From the NCBI RefSeq assembly GCF_000711955.1, contig NZ_JONR01000001.1, forward strand, positions 62,001 through 126,000: 64,000 nt of DNA, read 5' to 3'. The stretch is from Nevskia soli DSM 19509 (lineage in GTDB: Bacteria; Pseudomonadota; Gammaproteobacteria; Nevskiales; Nevskiaceae). The translations under genes and the position numbers were made by a program. A model generated the notes under the pieces. It did not search any database. It saw nothing but the letters and a program-made list of their open reading frames with translations, and was not told the origin of the DNA. Below, piece by piece: positions 48,141 through 57,270 of the stretch. The number at the start of each line of letters is the position of its first letter. Position 1 is the stretch's first letter.

Positions 48141-49622
48141 CTACCGAAGCGCGGCGATCTTCACCTCCGTAACGTCATCGCCCCACCCACCCCCAAGCGC
48201 CCGGAACGAAGCAATTGCTGCATGCGCTGCTGCCGATTGTGCGAGGATTCTTTCATCCTGCGTGCGCTGCAAGCGTGCCTGCGCGTCCAAGACATCCACA
48301 AGGCTGAGTGCGCCGTTGTGATAGCCGGCAGATGCCGAATCCTGCGCCCGGGCCAGTGATGCTTCTCCCGCACTGAGCGTCTCGATCTGTGCTTCATGCT
48401 TGACCAGAGCGGAGAACGCATTTTCCACTTCTGCAGTGGCCTCCAGTACGGTAAGACGGTAAGCGGCGAGCGCTTCGGCGTTTTTGCCCTTCGCCGATTT
48501 CACCTCTGCATCCACTTGACCGAAATCGAACAGGCGCCAGCGCAGACCCGCGATGCCTTGGGCGAGATTGGCGTCCGAGCTCAGAAGGTTGCCGGCAACG
48601 GTAGTCGAAGATCCAATCAGCCCGGTCAGGGATATCTTGGGATAATACCCCGAGATCGCTTCGCCAATACGCGCATTGGAAGCCGCCAACCGACGTTCGG
48701 CCGCGATGATATCCGGTCGCCGCCGCAGAAGGCTGGTCGGACCGTCAGCGGTTTGCACGGCCGGCGCATGCGGAATCGCACCAGGATTCTCCAGCTCCGC
48801 GCGGTAAGTGCCGGGTGCGCTCCCCATCAGCACATCGAGTGAATTGAGGGCCGAGTTCAGGTCCGTCTCAAGTCCGGGAATCGCCGACGCAACGTCGGCC
48901 GACTGTCCCTCGGCCTGGCGCAACTGGAATTCGGAGGCTACGCCTCGGGAATACTGAAGCCGCACCAGATCGACCAGTTTCTGCTGCGTACGAGCCTGTC
49001 CTTGGGCAAGGTCGATCCGAGCTTGCAGAGTGCGGACGAGTACATAGGTGTCAGCCGCTTCAGCCACAACCGTCAGTTGAGTGGCAGCGCGCGCGGCATC
49101 GCTGGCTTGGTATTCTGCTTCAGCCGCCTCCCGGGTTCGGCGCAAGCCGCCGAACAGATCGATTTCCCAGCTTGCACCGATTCCTAGATCGTAAAGTCCG
49201 CCGTTGCGATTGAAACCTGGCGATGCGCTTTCCACCCGACCCAGTTGATCCTCGAGTGATTGGTGCGCACGAGCCGCATCAGCGGTAACCCGGCCGCTCG
49301 GCAGCAATGCGGACAATGCCGCCTTTGTGCCGGCGCGCGCCTGACTGACACGAGCTACGGCCTGGGCGAGATCAAGGTTCTGCGCCAGGGCGCGCGAAAC
49401 GACGAGATTCAGTTCCGGATCATTGAACCCGGTCCACCAGGTCGATAGCGGCGGAGGCGCAACGGCCCCCGTACGTTGCTCCATGGCAGCGGACCCATGA
49501 AAATCATGCGCCAAGGTTTCCACGGGCGGACGGTAGTCTGGCCCTACCGCGCATGCGGCGGTAACAACAGCGGCGACAATGGTTAAGAGCAATCGACCCT
49601 TGCGAAGAATGGTTGGCGGCAC
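48141..49622 (-). CDS. RND efflux outer-membrane factor lipoprotein (NodT/OprM family)
   Basis: The 493-residue TolC-like protein has a lipobox VVTAAC and the family start VGPDYRPP. Two OEP repeats follow, with LNSALNSLDVLMGSAPG, RRRPDIIAAERRLAASNARIGEA and LIGSSTT. It forms the outer-membrane channel of a tripartite pump. The GTG at 49622 is preceded by AGGAGGG. It is divergent from the TetR gene, which is followed by the adaptor and permease, so the three pump parts are split over two divergent units under one likely repressor. Confidence 0.94.
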   Translation of the reverse strand: MPPTILRKGRLLLTIVAAVVTAACAVGPDYRPPVETLAHDFHGSAAMEQRTGAVAPPPLSTWWTGFNDPELNLVVSRALAQNLDLAQAVARVSQARAGTKAALSALLPSGRVTADAARAHQSLEDQLGRVESASPGFNRNGGLYDLGIGASWEIDLFGGLRRTREAAEAEYQASDAARAATQLTVVAEAADTYVLVRTLQARIDLAQGQARTQQKLVDLVRLQYSRGVASEFQLRQAEGQSADVASAIPGLETDLNSALNSLDVLMGSAPGTYRAELENPGAIPHAPAVQTADGPTSLLRRRPDIIAAERRLAASNARIGEAISGYYPKISLTGLIGSSTTVAGNLLSSDANLAQGIAGLRWRLFDFGQVDAEVKSAKGKNAEALAAYRLTVLEATAEVENAFSALVKHEAQIETLSAGEASLARAQDSASAGYHNGALSLVDVLDAQARLQRTQDERILAQSAAAHAAIASFRALGGGWGDDVTEVKIAALR

Positions 49623-49648
49623 ATCAAGCCCTCCTGAATATAGTTACG

Positions 49649-49676
49649 ATTATGCGAAAGTGTTACTATTTGTCAA
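49649..49676 (-). promoter_or_regulatory. promoter of the outer-membrane factor gene
   Basis: On the minus strand, TTGACA (49671-49676) is followed after 16 bp by CATAAT (49649-49654). GTTAC half-sites like those of the operator at 50352-50390 lie within and beside it, so the same TetR protein may bind here. Confidence 0.75.
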
Positions 49677-49703
49677 CACATGTGGAAATTCGTAACCTAA
49701 GAT

Positions 49704-50342
49704 ATGAGCGAACACACAGATCAAGAACTGACGCAGATGCAGCCACCTGGCCAGCGCGGCCCGGTGGAACACGAACGGCGTGATCAGATCATCAAGGCGG
49801 CGGACCAGCACTTCCGCCTTTACGGGTACAACAAGACTTCCGTTGCGGATTTGGCGAAGGCAATCGGCGTGTCCAGCGCCTATGTCTATCGATTCTTCGA
49901 ATCGAAGCAGGCAATCGGCGAAGCAGTTTGCGGCATGGTTTTGGGGCAAATCGCCACGGCGCTTCGAGACATCGCAGCCGACAGGAAGCCGGCGGCCCAA
50001 CGCTTGAGACTGGTGTTCAAGTGCCTTGTAGATCAGGGGCTTGAATTGTTTTTCAACGAGCGCAAGCTGCACGATATCGTAGTCGTCTCCGTGGCAGGCC
50101 AGTGGCACTCGATCCAGGAATACGAGGAGGCTCTCCTCGCTGTGGTCAAGACCATCGTCACCGATGGCCGGGAGGCTGGCGAGTTTGAGCGTAAAACTCC
50201 GTTCGACGAAGTCACCCGGGCTATTTCGGAAGTGCTCTCGCCTTTTGCACATCCCATCCTGCTGGAGCAGAAATCCCCCGAGGATCTCAAAGAAAACGCG
50301 ATAGCGGTCAGCAACTTGGTGCTCCGTAGCCTGGCACCCTGA
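49704..50342 (+). CDS. TetR/AcrR-family repressor of the RND pump
   Basis: The 212-residue protein has a TetR HTH: RDQIIKAADQHFRLYGYNKTSVADLAKAIGVSSAYVYRFFESKQAI. A helical ligand domain of the TetR_C_7-like kind follows. It lies between the outer-membrane factor gene (divergent) and the adaptor and permease genes (same strand). A long palindrome over the adaptor promoter begins 10 bp after its stop. Its own gene starts within the divergent promoter region, so autoregulation is likely. The inducing compound is unknown. Confidence 0.93.
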   Translation: MSEHTDQELTQMQPPGQRGPVEHERRDQIIKAADQHFRLYGYNKTSVADLAKAIGVSSAYVYRFFESKQAIGEAVCGMVLGQIATALRDIAADRKPAAQRLRLVFKCLVDQGLELFFNERKLHDIVVVSVAGQWHSIQEYEEALLAVVKTIVTDGREAGEFERKTPFDEVTRAISEVLSPFAHPILLEQKSPEDLKENAIAVSNLVLRSLAP

Positions 50343-50351
50343 AGAAATGGC

Positions 50352-50392
50352 ATTAGTTACAAGTTGACGTTTATGTAACTTGTAACTAATAT
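50352..50392 (+). promoter_or_regulatory. promoter of the RND adaptor-permease operon overlapped by a 14-bp-arm palindrome
   Basis: ATTAGTTACAAGTT (50352-50365) and AACTTGTAACTAAT (50377-50390) are perfect inverted arms around 11 bp. Within them lie -35 TTGACG (50364-50369) and, 17 bp on, -10 TAATAT (50387-50392). The adaptor gene starts 22 bp later. A TetR dimer here would block transcription. Confidence 0.88.
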
Positions 50393-50413
50393 GGGCTCAT
50401 CAAGGAGTCCGCC

Positions 50414-51505
50414 ATGTCATTTCCCGAGTTGAAGTTGCCCGTTGTCGTCGCAATGAGCTCCGTCCTGTTCGCTGCCTGCGGCAAGTCGCCTGAAGCGGAC
50501 CCACGTCTGGATGTGCCGCTGGTGAGCGTTGCCGTAGTCCATGCGGACGGGCAGCAAGCGCAGGCGTTTACCGGCATCGTTGCGGCCCGGGTGCAGAGCG
50601 ACCTGGGATTTCGTGTCGCCGGCAAGATCACGCAGCGCCTGGTTGATGTGGGGCAGCACGTGCAACGCGGACAGCCACTGATGCGGCTCGATCCGAACGA
50701 TCTGCATCTTGGCGCCACGGCTCAACGCAATACCGTGGAATCAGCGCGCGCGAACGCGGTCCGCGCAGAGGCTGACTTGGTCCGTTTGAACGGACTTGTG
50801 GAGCAAGGCGCCATTTCCGCACAGGCCTTTGATCGAGCCAAGGCCGAGGCGGACAGCGCAAGAGCTCAACTAGCGGCTGCCGAGCAGCAAGCCGGAATCG
50901 CGCTTAACGCCGACAACTATTCCGTGCTTGCGGCCGACTTCGATGGGGTTGTTGTCAGTACCCGAGGTGAGCCCGGTCAAGTGGTGGCAGCCGGGCAGAC
51001 TGTTCTCCAATTGGCCAAGGACGATCCGCGGGAAGCCGCAGTAAATCTGCCCGAAGCAGTCCGCCTGCCGCTGGGTGCCATGGGCAAAGCAGTTCTTTAT
51101 GGTGTCGATGCGCAATCCGTGCCGGTGCGCCTGCGCGAGCTATCCGAATCGGCCGATCCCTTGACACGCACATTTCCCGCCCGATTCGTCCTGCAGGGTG
51201 CCGCCGAAAATGCCCCGCTCGGCATGACGGTGACCGTGTATCTGTCCACGGCGGAGACCGATCAAAGCGTCGAAGTGCCAATCGGAGCGCTCTACGATTC
51301 CGGTCATGGCCCGGGTGTCTGGATGCTGGACGCCAAGCGCGAATCCGTTTCATTCCATCACGTGACAATCGGCCGTCTCGGCGAGGAGACGGCCGTGGTC
51401 ACAGGCGGGCTGAATCCAGGCCAGCACATCGTGGCGCTGGGCGCACACCTCCTGCATGAAGGGGAGCGGGTGCGGGCCATCGGCGTTTCGGGTAACGCGC
51501 CGTGA
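50414..51505 (+). CDS. RND efflux periplasmic adaptor (MFP/HlyD family) lipoprotein
   Basis: The 363-residue protein has a lipobox FAAC (Cys22). The order is barrel/lipoyl half (DLGFRVAGKITQRLVDVGQHVQRGQPLMRLD), an alpha-hairpin with coiled-coil (about residues 100-160), the second lipoyl half (VVSTRGEPGQVVAAGQ) and beta-barrel plus membrane-proximal domains. It bridges the pump to its outer-membrane factor. AAGGAG precedes the ATG. Its stop overlaps the GTG of the permease gene. Confidence 0.94.
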   Translation: MSFPELKLPVVVAMSSVLFAACGKSPEADPRLDVPLVSVAVVHADGQQAQAFTGIVAARVQSDLGFRVAGKITQRLVDVGQHVQRGQPLMRLDPNDLHLGATAQRNTVESARANAVRAEADLVRLNGLVEQGAISAQAFDRAKAEADSARAQLAAAEQQAGIALNADNYSVLAADFDGVVVSTRGEPGQVVAAGQTVLQLAKDDPREAAVNLPEAVRLPLGAMGKAVLYGVDAQSVPVRLRELSESADPLTRTFPARFVLQGAAENAPLGMTVTVYLSTAETDQSVEVPIGALYDSGHGPGVWMLDAKRESVSFHHVTIGRLGEETAVVTGGLNPGQHIVALGAHLLHEGERVRAIGVSGNAP

Positions 51506-54500
51506 GCGGCTTCAATCTTTCCGCACTCGCGGTCCGCGAGCGTGCGATCACCTTGTTCCTGCTGGTGGCGATCGTTGCGGCGGGGATATTCTCATTCGCC
51601 GAACTGGGGCGAGCCGAGGACCCTGCATTCACCATCAAGGTGCTTACGGTGACGGCTGTCTGGCCCGGCGCCACGGCACAGGAAATGCAGGACCTGGTCG
51701 CCGAGCCACTCGAAAAGCGGATGCAGGAACTGCGCTGGTACGACCACGTCGAAACCTTCACGCGTCCCGGCCTGGCGGTGATGATGCTGACATTGCAGGA
51801 TAAAATCCCGCCCGCCGAGGTGCCGGAGCAGTTCTACCAGGCGCGCAAGAAATTGGGCGACGAAGCGCACAAGCTGCCGGCCGGCGCGCTCGGACCGTTC
51901 ATCAACGATGAATATTCCGACGTGACCTTTGCGGTGTACGCGCTGAAGTCTCCGGGTATGCCGCCTCGCCAATTGGTGCGCCAGGCCGAGAGCTTGCGCC
52001 AACGGCTGCTGCATGTTGCGGGAGTCAAGAAGGTCGACATCCTGGGCGAGCGGCCGGAAAAAATCTTCGTTGAATTTTCCTACGCGCGCCTCGCGACGCT
52101 GGGTATCGGTGCGCGCGATATTTTCGACGCGCTGCAACGGCAGAACATGGTCACGCCCGCCGGTTCAGTCGATACCAATGGCCCACAGGTATTCGTGCGG
52201 CTCGATGGCGCCTATGACGACGTGCAGAAAATTCGTGATACACCGATCGTGGCCGGCGGCCGCGCGTTGAAACTTTCCGATGTGGCCGACGTCAAGCGCG
52301 GCTACGAAGATCCCGCCACCTTCCTGATTCGCCACAACGGCGAGCCGGCACTCGTGCTTGGCGTCGTCATGCAAGACGGCTGGAATGGCCTTGACCTCGG
52401 CAAGTCTCTGGACTCAGAGGAAAGGAAAATCGCCACCGAATTGCCGGTCGGTCTGACCTTCACCAAGATCTCGGACCAGGCTGTCAATATCCGCGAGGCG
52501 GTCGACGAGTTCATGCTCAAATTCTTCGTCGCGCTTGGCGTAGTGATGGTGGTAAGCCTGCTGAGCCTTGGCTGGCGCGTCGGCATTGTCGTCGCGGCAG
52601 CGGTGCCGCTTACGCTCGCGGCGGTACTCGTTATCATGACGATCACGGGCCGTGTGTTCGATCGCATCACCTTGGGCGCACTGATCCTGGCGCTCGGACT
52701 GCTGGTCGATGATGCGATCATCGCGATTGAGATGATGGTAGTGAAGCTGGAGGAGGGGCTGGAACGGACCAAGGCCGCTGCCTATGCCTGGAGCCATACG
52801 GCAGCACCGATGCTGTCAGGCACGCTGGTGACCATCATCGGTCTCATGCCGGTGGGCTTCGGAAAATCGACGGCAGGCGAGTACGCCGGCAATATTTTCT
52901 GGATCGTCGGTTACGCGCTGATCACCTCGTGGATCGTCGCAGTTGTGTTCACTCCTTATTTGGGAGTGAAGCTGCTGCCTGACATCAAACCCGCCCCCGG
53001 TGGGCACGCGGCGATCTATGCGACACCACGCTATGCGCGTTTCCGCCGGTTGGTCGCATGGGCAGTGGCGCACAAGTTTATCGTTGCTGGCACCGTGGTC
53101 GGACTGTTTCTGCTGGCCGGTATCGGTATGAGCGTCGTCAAGCAGCAGTTCTTCCCTAGTTCCGACCGGCCGGAATTGCTGGTCGAAGTGCAAATGCCGG
53201 AAGGAACCAGTATAGAAAGCACCACGGCCGCCGCGATCAAAGTCGAGCAGTGGGTGAAGACGCAACCTGAAGCCAAGATCGTCACAGCCTATATCGGGGC
53301 CGGCCCACCGCGCTTTTTCCTGGGTTACAACCCCGAGTTGCCGGACCCTTCGTTCGCCAAGCTCATCGTGCTCACGCCGGATGCCCAAGCGCGCGAGCGG
53401 CTCAAAGGGCGTCTGCGTGCGCGCATTGAAGACCGGCTGGCACCGGAAGCACGCGTGCGCGTAACCCAGCTGATCTTCGGACCGCCATCGCCGTTTCCGG
53501 TCGCATTCCGGGTGATGGGGCCGGACGCGAATCAGCTTCGTGCGATTGCAGGTGAAGTGCAGGAGACGATGCGCTCCAATCCTCACATGCGCCAGGTCAA
53601 TCAGGACTGGGGCGACCGTGCGCCGGCCGTTCACTTTGCCCTGGATCAGAACCGCTTGCGCCTGATCGGACTGTCGTCGAATGACGTGGCCGAACAGTTG
53701 CAGTTTCTGCTCACCGGCGCCCCCGTGACGCAAGTCCGTGAGGATATTCGCACCGTGGACGTGGTCGCGCGTAGCGCCGGACCAGAGCGACTCGATCCCG
53801 CCAAGCTCGGCCAACTCACGCTGACGAGCAAAGACGGCCGCCTGATTCCGGTTTCCCAGCTTGGCCATATCGAGGTCGAGCCGGAGGACCCGATCCTGCG
53901 GCGGCGCGACCGCACACCCACGATTGTGGTGCGCGGAGACATCGACGAGTCCTTGCAGCCACCGCAGGTTTCATTGGAAGTGCAGAAGGCGCTGGAGCCA
54001 CTGATCGCGCGTCTGCCGGATGGATATCGTATCGAAATGGGGGGCGACATCGAGGAATCCGGAAAAGCCAATCGTGCTTTGGCGCCGGTGTTTCCGATCA
54101 TGCTCGGGTTGACATTGCTGGTCATCATTTTGCAGGTCCGGTCTTTTTCGGCAATGACGATGGTGATCCTGACTGCGCCTCTGGGCCTGATCGGAGCGGT
54201 CCCCGCGCTCCTGATGTTTCATCAGCCCTTCGGATTCAATGCGATTCTCGGATTGATCGGCCTGTCGGGAATCCTGATGCGCAACACGCTGATTCTGATC
54301 GGTCAGATTCATGCCAATCAAGAGGCCGGTCTTGATATTTATCAGGCCGTTGTGGAGGCGACAGTACAACGCGCCCGGCCCGTGATTCTCACGGCATTTG
54401 CGGCCGTACTGGCATTCATCCCGCTCACCACGTCGGTATTTTGGGGCTCGATGGCCGTGACACTAATCGGTGGTACTGCGGGTGGAACGGTGTTGATTCT

Positions 54501-54558
54501 GGTGTTCCTGCCGGCGATGTATTCCATCTGGTATCGCGTTGAACCTGCTCCAAGATGA
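51502..54558 (+). CDS. RND-family efflux permease (HAE1/AcrB type)
   Basis: The 1,018-residue permease has the 12-helix RND layout with two large periplasmic loops. Visible landmarks are the opening LAVRERAITLFLLVAIVAAGI, the proton-relay helix ALILALGLLVDDAIIAIE with paired Asp, and the C-terminal GLIGLSGILMRNTLILI. It would export hydrophobic or amphipathic compounds using the proton gradient. The GTG start overlaps the adaptor stop (GTGA), so the two are coupled. Confidence 0.96.
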   Translation: MSGFNLSALAVRERAITLFLLVAIVAAGIFSFAELGRAEDPAFTIKVLTVTAVWPGATAQEMQDLVAEPLEKRMQELRWYDHVETFTRPGLAVMMLTLQDKIPPAEVPEQFYQARKKLGDEAHKLPAGALGPFINDEYSDVTFAVYALKSPGMPPRQLVRQAESLRQRLLHVAGVKKVDILGERPEKIFVEFSYARLATLGIGARDIFDALQRQNMVTPAGSVDTNGPQVFVRLDGAYDDVQKIRDTPIVAGGRALKLSDVADVKRGYEDPATFLIRHNGEPALVLGVVMQDGWNGLDLGKSLDSEERKIATELPVGLTFTKISDQAVNIREAVDEFMLKFFVALGVVMVVSLLSLGWRVGIVVAAAVPLTLAAVLVIMTITGRVFDRITLGALILALGLLVDDAIIAIEMMVVKLEEGLERTKAAAYAWSHTAAPMLSGTLVTIIGLMPVGFGKSTAGEYAGNIFWIVGYALITSWIVAVVFTPYLGVKLLPDIKPAPGGHAAIYATPRYARFRRLVAWAVAHKFIVAGTVVGLFLLAGIGMSVVKQQFFPSSDRPELLVEVQMPEGTSIESTTAAAIKVEQWVKTQPEAKIVTAYIGAGPPRFFLGYNPELPDPSFAKLIVLTPDAQARERLKGRLRARIEDRLAPEARVRVTQLIFGPPSPFPVAFRVMGPDANQLRAIAGEVQETMRSNPHMRQVNQDWGDRAPAVHFALDQNRLRLIGLSSNDVAEQLQFLLTGAPVTQVREDIRTVDVVARSAGPERLDPAKLGQLTLTSKDGRLIPVSQLGHIEVEPEDPILRRRDRTPTIVVRGDIDESLQPPQVSLEVQKALEPLIARLPDGYRIEMGGDIEESGKANRALAPVFPIMLGLTLLVIILQVRSFSAMTMVILTAPLGLIGAVPALLMFHQPFGFNAILGLIGLSGILMRNTLILIGQIHANQEAGLDIYQAVVEATVQRARPVILTAFAAVLAFIPLTTSVFWGSMAVTLIGGTAGGTVLILVFLPAMYSIWYRVEPAPR

Positions 54559-54639
54559 ATTGGAGTGCGACTGCCCACCGCGATGGACCAATAGTCAGTG
54601 ACAGCATTAATGCGGTACGTTTTCTTCAGGAGCAATCCC

Positions 54640-55056
54640 ATGGACTTCACCAGGCATCCCACTTCGATCGTCCGTTCCGCAGCCACAGCTGGGGGTGCTC
54701 CCGCGGCGGCACTCAAGGCGCTGACTCCCAGCGCCATGCTCCTCGCCGCAGCGGCTATGGCCGCCGCCATCCCCGGAACGGCTCTTGCCAGCGCCCCCGC
54801 GGCCGCCGACCTTTTTGTTGCCAAAGTGATGGTGACGCAGAGAGGCGATGCCGTATCCCGCAACGCGCCGGCCCCCGCTAAAGGCCGCACGGCGGAGGAT
54901 TCCCCCCAGGACCCATTTGTCGAGCAGGTTCTGAAAGGGCACTGGGAACGCGTCCCCGCAGATGCTCCTGCCAACCCGGTCGTCGGCACGGCTGCCGGGA
55001 ACCAAGCCGCTTGGCCCAACCTCAGCTTCCTAGTTGGAGCGAATTCGATGCGCTAA
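54640..55056 (+). CDS. hypothetical exported protein
   Basis: The 138-residue product has an Ala-rich hydrophobic stretch (about residues 28-52, ending TALASAPAAA) that looks like a signal peptide after a long n-region. A short hydrophilic, Ala/Pro-rich domain follows. AGGAG precedes the ATG by 9 nt. It begins 81 bp after the permease and may share its transcript. I do not recognise it and the coding status rests on the ribosome site and composition. Confidence 0.55.
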   Translation: MDFTRHPTSIVRSAATAGGAPAAALKALTPSAMLLAAAAMAAAIPGTALASAPAAADLFVAKVMVTQRGDAVSRNAPAPAKGRTAEDSPQDPFVEQVLKGHWERVPADAPANPVVGTAAGNQAAWPNLSFLVGANSMR

Positions 55057-55146
55057 GTGCGTGACCTGTATCCAGTATCTACAGCCGCAGATTTCCCTCT
55101 TTAGCCACAACCCATGACTGCAGTGCATCGATTGTTCTTTATGAAA

Positions 55147-55410
55147 TCAGGCTAAGTGCCTGCGGTAAGTTCTGGGCGAGCATGCGGTCCAGCGTTTGAA
55201 AGCATGGCTGAAGTTGCTGAGCTCGGCGTACCCTGGCAAGTTCCCGATCTCGGTCAGGGACAGGTGAGCCTGGGCCAGGTAATGCAGTGCAAGATCACGA
55301 CGGGTCCCCGAAGCGTCCCATCGGCACGTCCGCAAGATAGCGTCGCTCATCCAGCGCGAATCGTTGCGCGATGTCGTGCAAAGCCGCGTGCGTGGCGTTA
55401 TGCCAAGAGG
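55147..55410 (-). pseudogene. C-terminal fragment of an AraC-family regulator
   Basis: The reverse strand ends with SLTEIGNLPGYAELSNFSHAFKRW and SPRTYRRHLA, the second helix-turn-helix of an AraC regulator (compare the intact gene at 7382-8422). Upstream, similarity continues only in another frame (QRFALDERRYL) and then stops. No start codon or ligand domain is left, so this is a truncated, frameshifted remnant. Confidence 0.75.
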
Positions 55411-55415
55411 TCGTC

Positions 55416-56573
55416 TCAGCGTAATTGGGTGAAGGTTGCGCGGATGTCGGCGACAAGGATGTCCGGCTGTTCGAGGGCGAAGAAGTGTCCGCCTTCGCTC
55501 GGTTCGTTGAAGTAGACGATGTTGGCGTAGCGGCGTTCGAGCTGACGCCGGGACTTCCGGACGGCCTCCTTGGGGGGCATGGTGAAGCCGACCGGGGTGC
55601 GGATTGGATCGTCTATGCGAGCGGGTGATGACCAGTCCGACTGAACCATCTCCCAGTAGAGACGGGCTGCACTGGCGCCGGAGTTCGGTAGCCAGTAGAG
55701 CATGATGTCGTCGAGCATCTCGTCATAGGTGAACGAAGCCTCGGCATCGCCAGGGGTGCCGCACGTGTCCTGGAACATGGCGTAGATCCAAGCGGCCAAA
55801 CCGATCGGTGAGTCCGCGAGGGAGTAGCCGATTGTCTGCGGCCGAGTTTGCTGCTCCTTCGCGTAACCGGAGAGTTCGTCCCAGAAGTGCTTCGCGTCGC
55901 GGAGTGCTTCCCGCTCGGCGGGAGTCGCGTTCTCGATTTCGTCAGGGGTCGGCGGGAACATCGCGAAGTTCAGGTGAGAACCGATGAAGCCGGCGGGTTG
56001 CAGCTTTGCAATCTCGTCGGTGACGGCGCAGCCGAGATCACCTCCCTGAGCACCCCACCGCTCGTAGCCGAGGCGTTGCATCAGCTCGACCCACGCACGG
56101 GCGATACGAGGGATATTCCAGCCGACCTCGGATGGCTTGGCGGAGAACCCGAATCCGGGAAGGACGGGGATCACCAGGTGGAAGGCGCTGCGAGGGTCGG
56201 CACCGTAGAAAGCCGGGTCGCTGAGCGGGCCGATCACCTTCCGGAACTCCAGCACCGAGCCTGGCCAGCCGTGGGTAAGCACGAGTGGGAGCGCGTCGGG
56301 CTCGGGCGAGCGAATGTGCAGGAAATCGATGGGAAGTCGGTCGATCGTTGTCCGATGGATGCCCCAGCCGTTGAGTTCGGACTCGACTCGACGCCAGTCG
56401 TAGCCGTTTGCCCAATAGTCTGCGAGTGCGCGGAGCTTGGCGGGCACGGGTCCCTGGCTAATGTCGTCCACAGTGGCGCCATCCGGCCAGCGAATGCGCG
56501 CAAGGCGGTTACGCAGGTCCTGCAGTTGTTCCTCGGGAACAGCAATGGTCTTGGCTTCGATTGCGGTGCTCAT
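55416..56573 (-). CDS. epoxide hydrolase (microsomal-type, EHN domain)
   Basis: The 385-residue protein has an N-terminal epoxide-hydrolase (EHN) segment (DLRNRLARIRWPDGA). An alpha/beta-hydrolase core follows: oxyanion motif HGWPGS (101-106), nucleophile Asp179 in GGDLGC, and a C-terminal His in EGGHFFALEQPD. It would open epoxides to diols, or be a related haloalkane- or ester-acting enzyme. The ATG at 56573 is preferred; one at 56615 lies in the operator region. It is divergent from a TetR gene over a palindromic operator. Confidence 0.92.
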   Translation of the reverse strand: MSTAIEAKTIAVPEEQLQDLRNRLARIRWPDGATVDDISQGPVPAKLRALADYWANGYDWRRVESELNGWGIHRTTIDRLPIDFLHIRSPEPDALPLVLTHGWPGSVLEFRKVIGPLSDPAFYGADPRSAFHLVIPVLPGFGFSAKPSEVGWNIPRIARAWVELMQRLGYERWGAQGGDLGCAVTDEIAKLQPAGFIGSHLNFAMFPPTPDEIENATPAEREALRDAKHFWDELSGYAKEQQTRPQTIGYSLADSPIGLAAWIYAMFQDTCGTPGDAEASFTYDEMLDDIMLYWLPNSGASAARLYWEMVQSDWSSPARIDDPIRTPVGFTMPPKEAVRKSRRQLERRYANIVYFNEPSEGGHFFALEQPDILVADIRATFTQLR

Positions 56574-56621
56574 TCGGCTTGGCTCTCTTTCGTGCTTTGC
56601 TTCTGTCCTGTTCATGCTAAC

Positions 56622-56644
56622 ATGTACGAAACGGTATCGTACAT
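56622..56644. promoter_or_regulatory. TetR operator between epoxide hydrolase and TetR genes
   Basis: ATGTACGA-aacggta-TCGTACAT has perfect 8-bp arms with a 7-bp centre. It is 49 bp from the hydrolase start and 29 bp from the TetR start. This shape and place are typical of a TetR dimer site controlling both genes. Confidence 0.8.
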
Positions 56645-56673
56645 ATCAGAATCATGCAGGTGATGAGGGTCAA

Positions 56674-57270
56674 ATGGAGATGAGCAACAGTTCAAGGTCA
56701 CTGCACGGCGTTCGAGGCGAATCGCGCGAACGCGCGATCATGGACGCCGTCGTGGAACTGATCGCCGAAGTCGGCTACGAACGAATCAGCATGGACTCAA
56801 TCGCCGCCCGCGCCCGTGCCTCGAAGACAACGATATATCGTCGATGGGCCGGCAAGCCCGAACTCGTGGCCCATGCGCTTCGCCGTCGAGCCGAAGGCGA
56901 CGTCGCTGCTCCGCCTGATACTGGCAGTATCCGCGGCGATCTTCTCGCCAACGCAGAGGCCATCGCGACATCGATCGCCGGCAGCGGAGGCCCATCGTTT
57001 CTCGGTCTGGTCGAGGGTATCCGCGACGACCCTGTGCTACGGGAGCTCGTTCACCAGCAGATCGATGCGGCCAGTGAACGGTCCGGCGCGACACTCGTCG
57101 AGCACGCACGCGCACGCGGTGAGCACATCCACGCGAAACGCGTGCCCGCCGCGTTCGATCTCATGGTCTCGCACCTCTTCCTTGGCGCGCTCCTGCGGCC
57201 GGGCGAGACCGGGGCGCACGAGCGAGGCGCGCTCGTCGATGACATCCTGCTGCCACTGTTGACGGAGTAG
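56674..57270 (+). CDS. TetR/AcrR-family regulator beside epoxide hydrolase
   Basis: The 198-residue protein has a TetR HTH (RERAIMDAVVELIAEVGYERISMDSIAARARASKTTIYRRWAGKPELVAHAL) and a TetR_C_16-like ligand half. A GAGGG site precedes the ATG; a second ATG six bases on is also possible. It is divergent from the epoxide hydrolase and probably represses both genes at the palindrome between them. The codon choice is unlike the long GC-rich genes at the left of the window, consistent with transfer. Confidence 0.92.
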   Translation: MEMSNSSRSLHGVRGESRERAIMDAVVELIAEVGYERISMDSIAARARASKTTIYRRWAGKPELVAHALRRRAEGDVAAPPDTGSIRGDLLANAEAIATSIAGSGGPSFLGLVEGIRDDPVLRELVHQQIDAASERSGATLVEHARARGEHIHAKRVPAAFDLMVSHLFLGALLRPGETGAHERGALVDDILLPLLTE

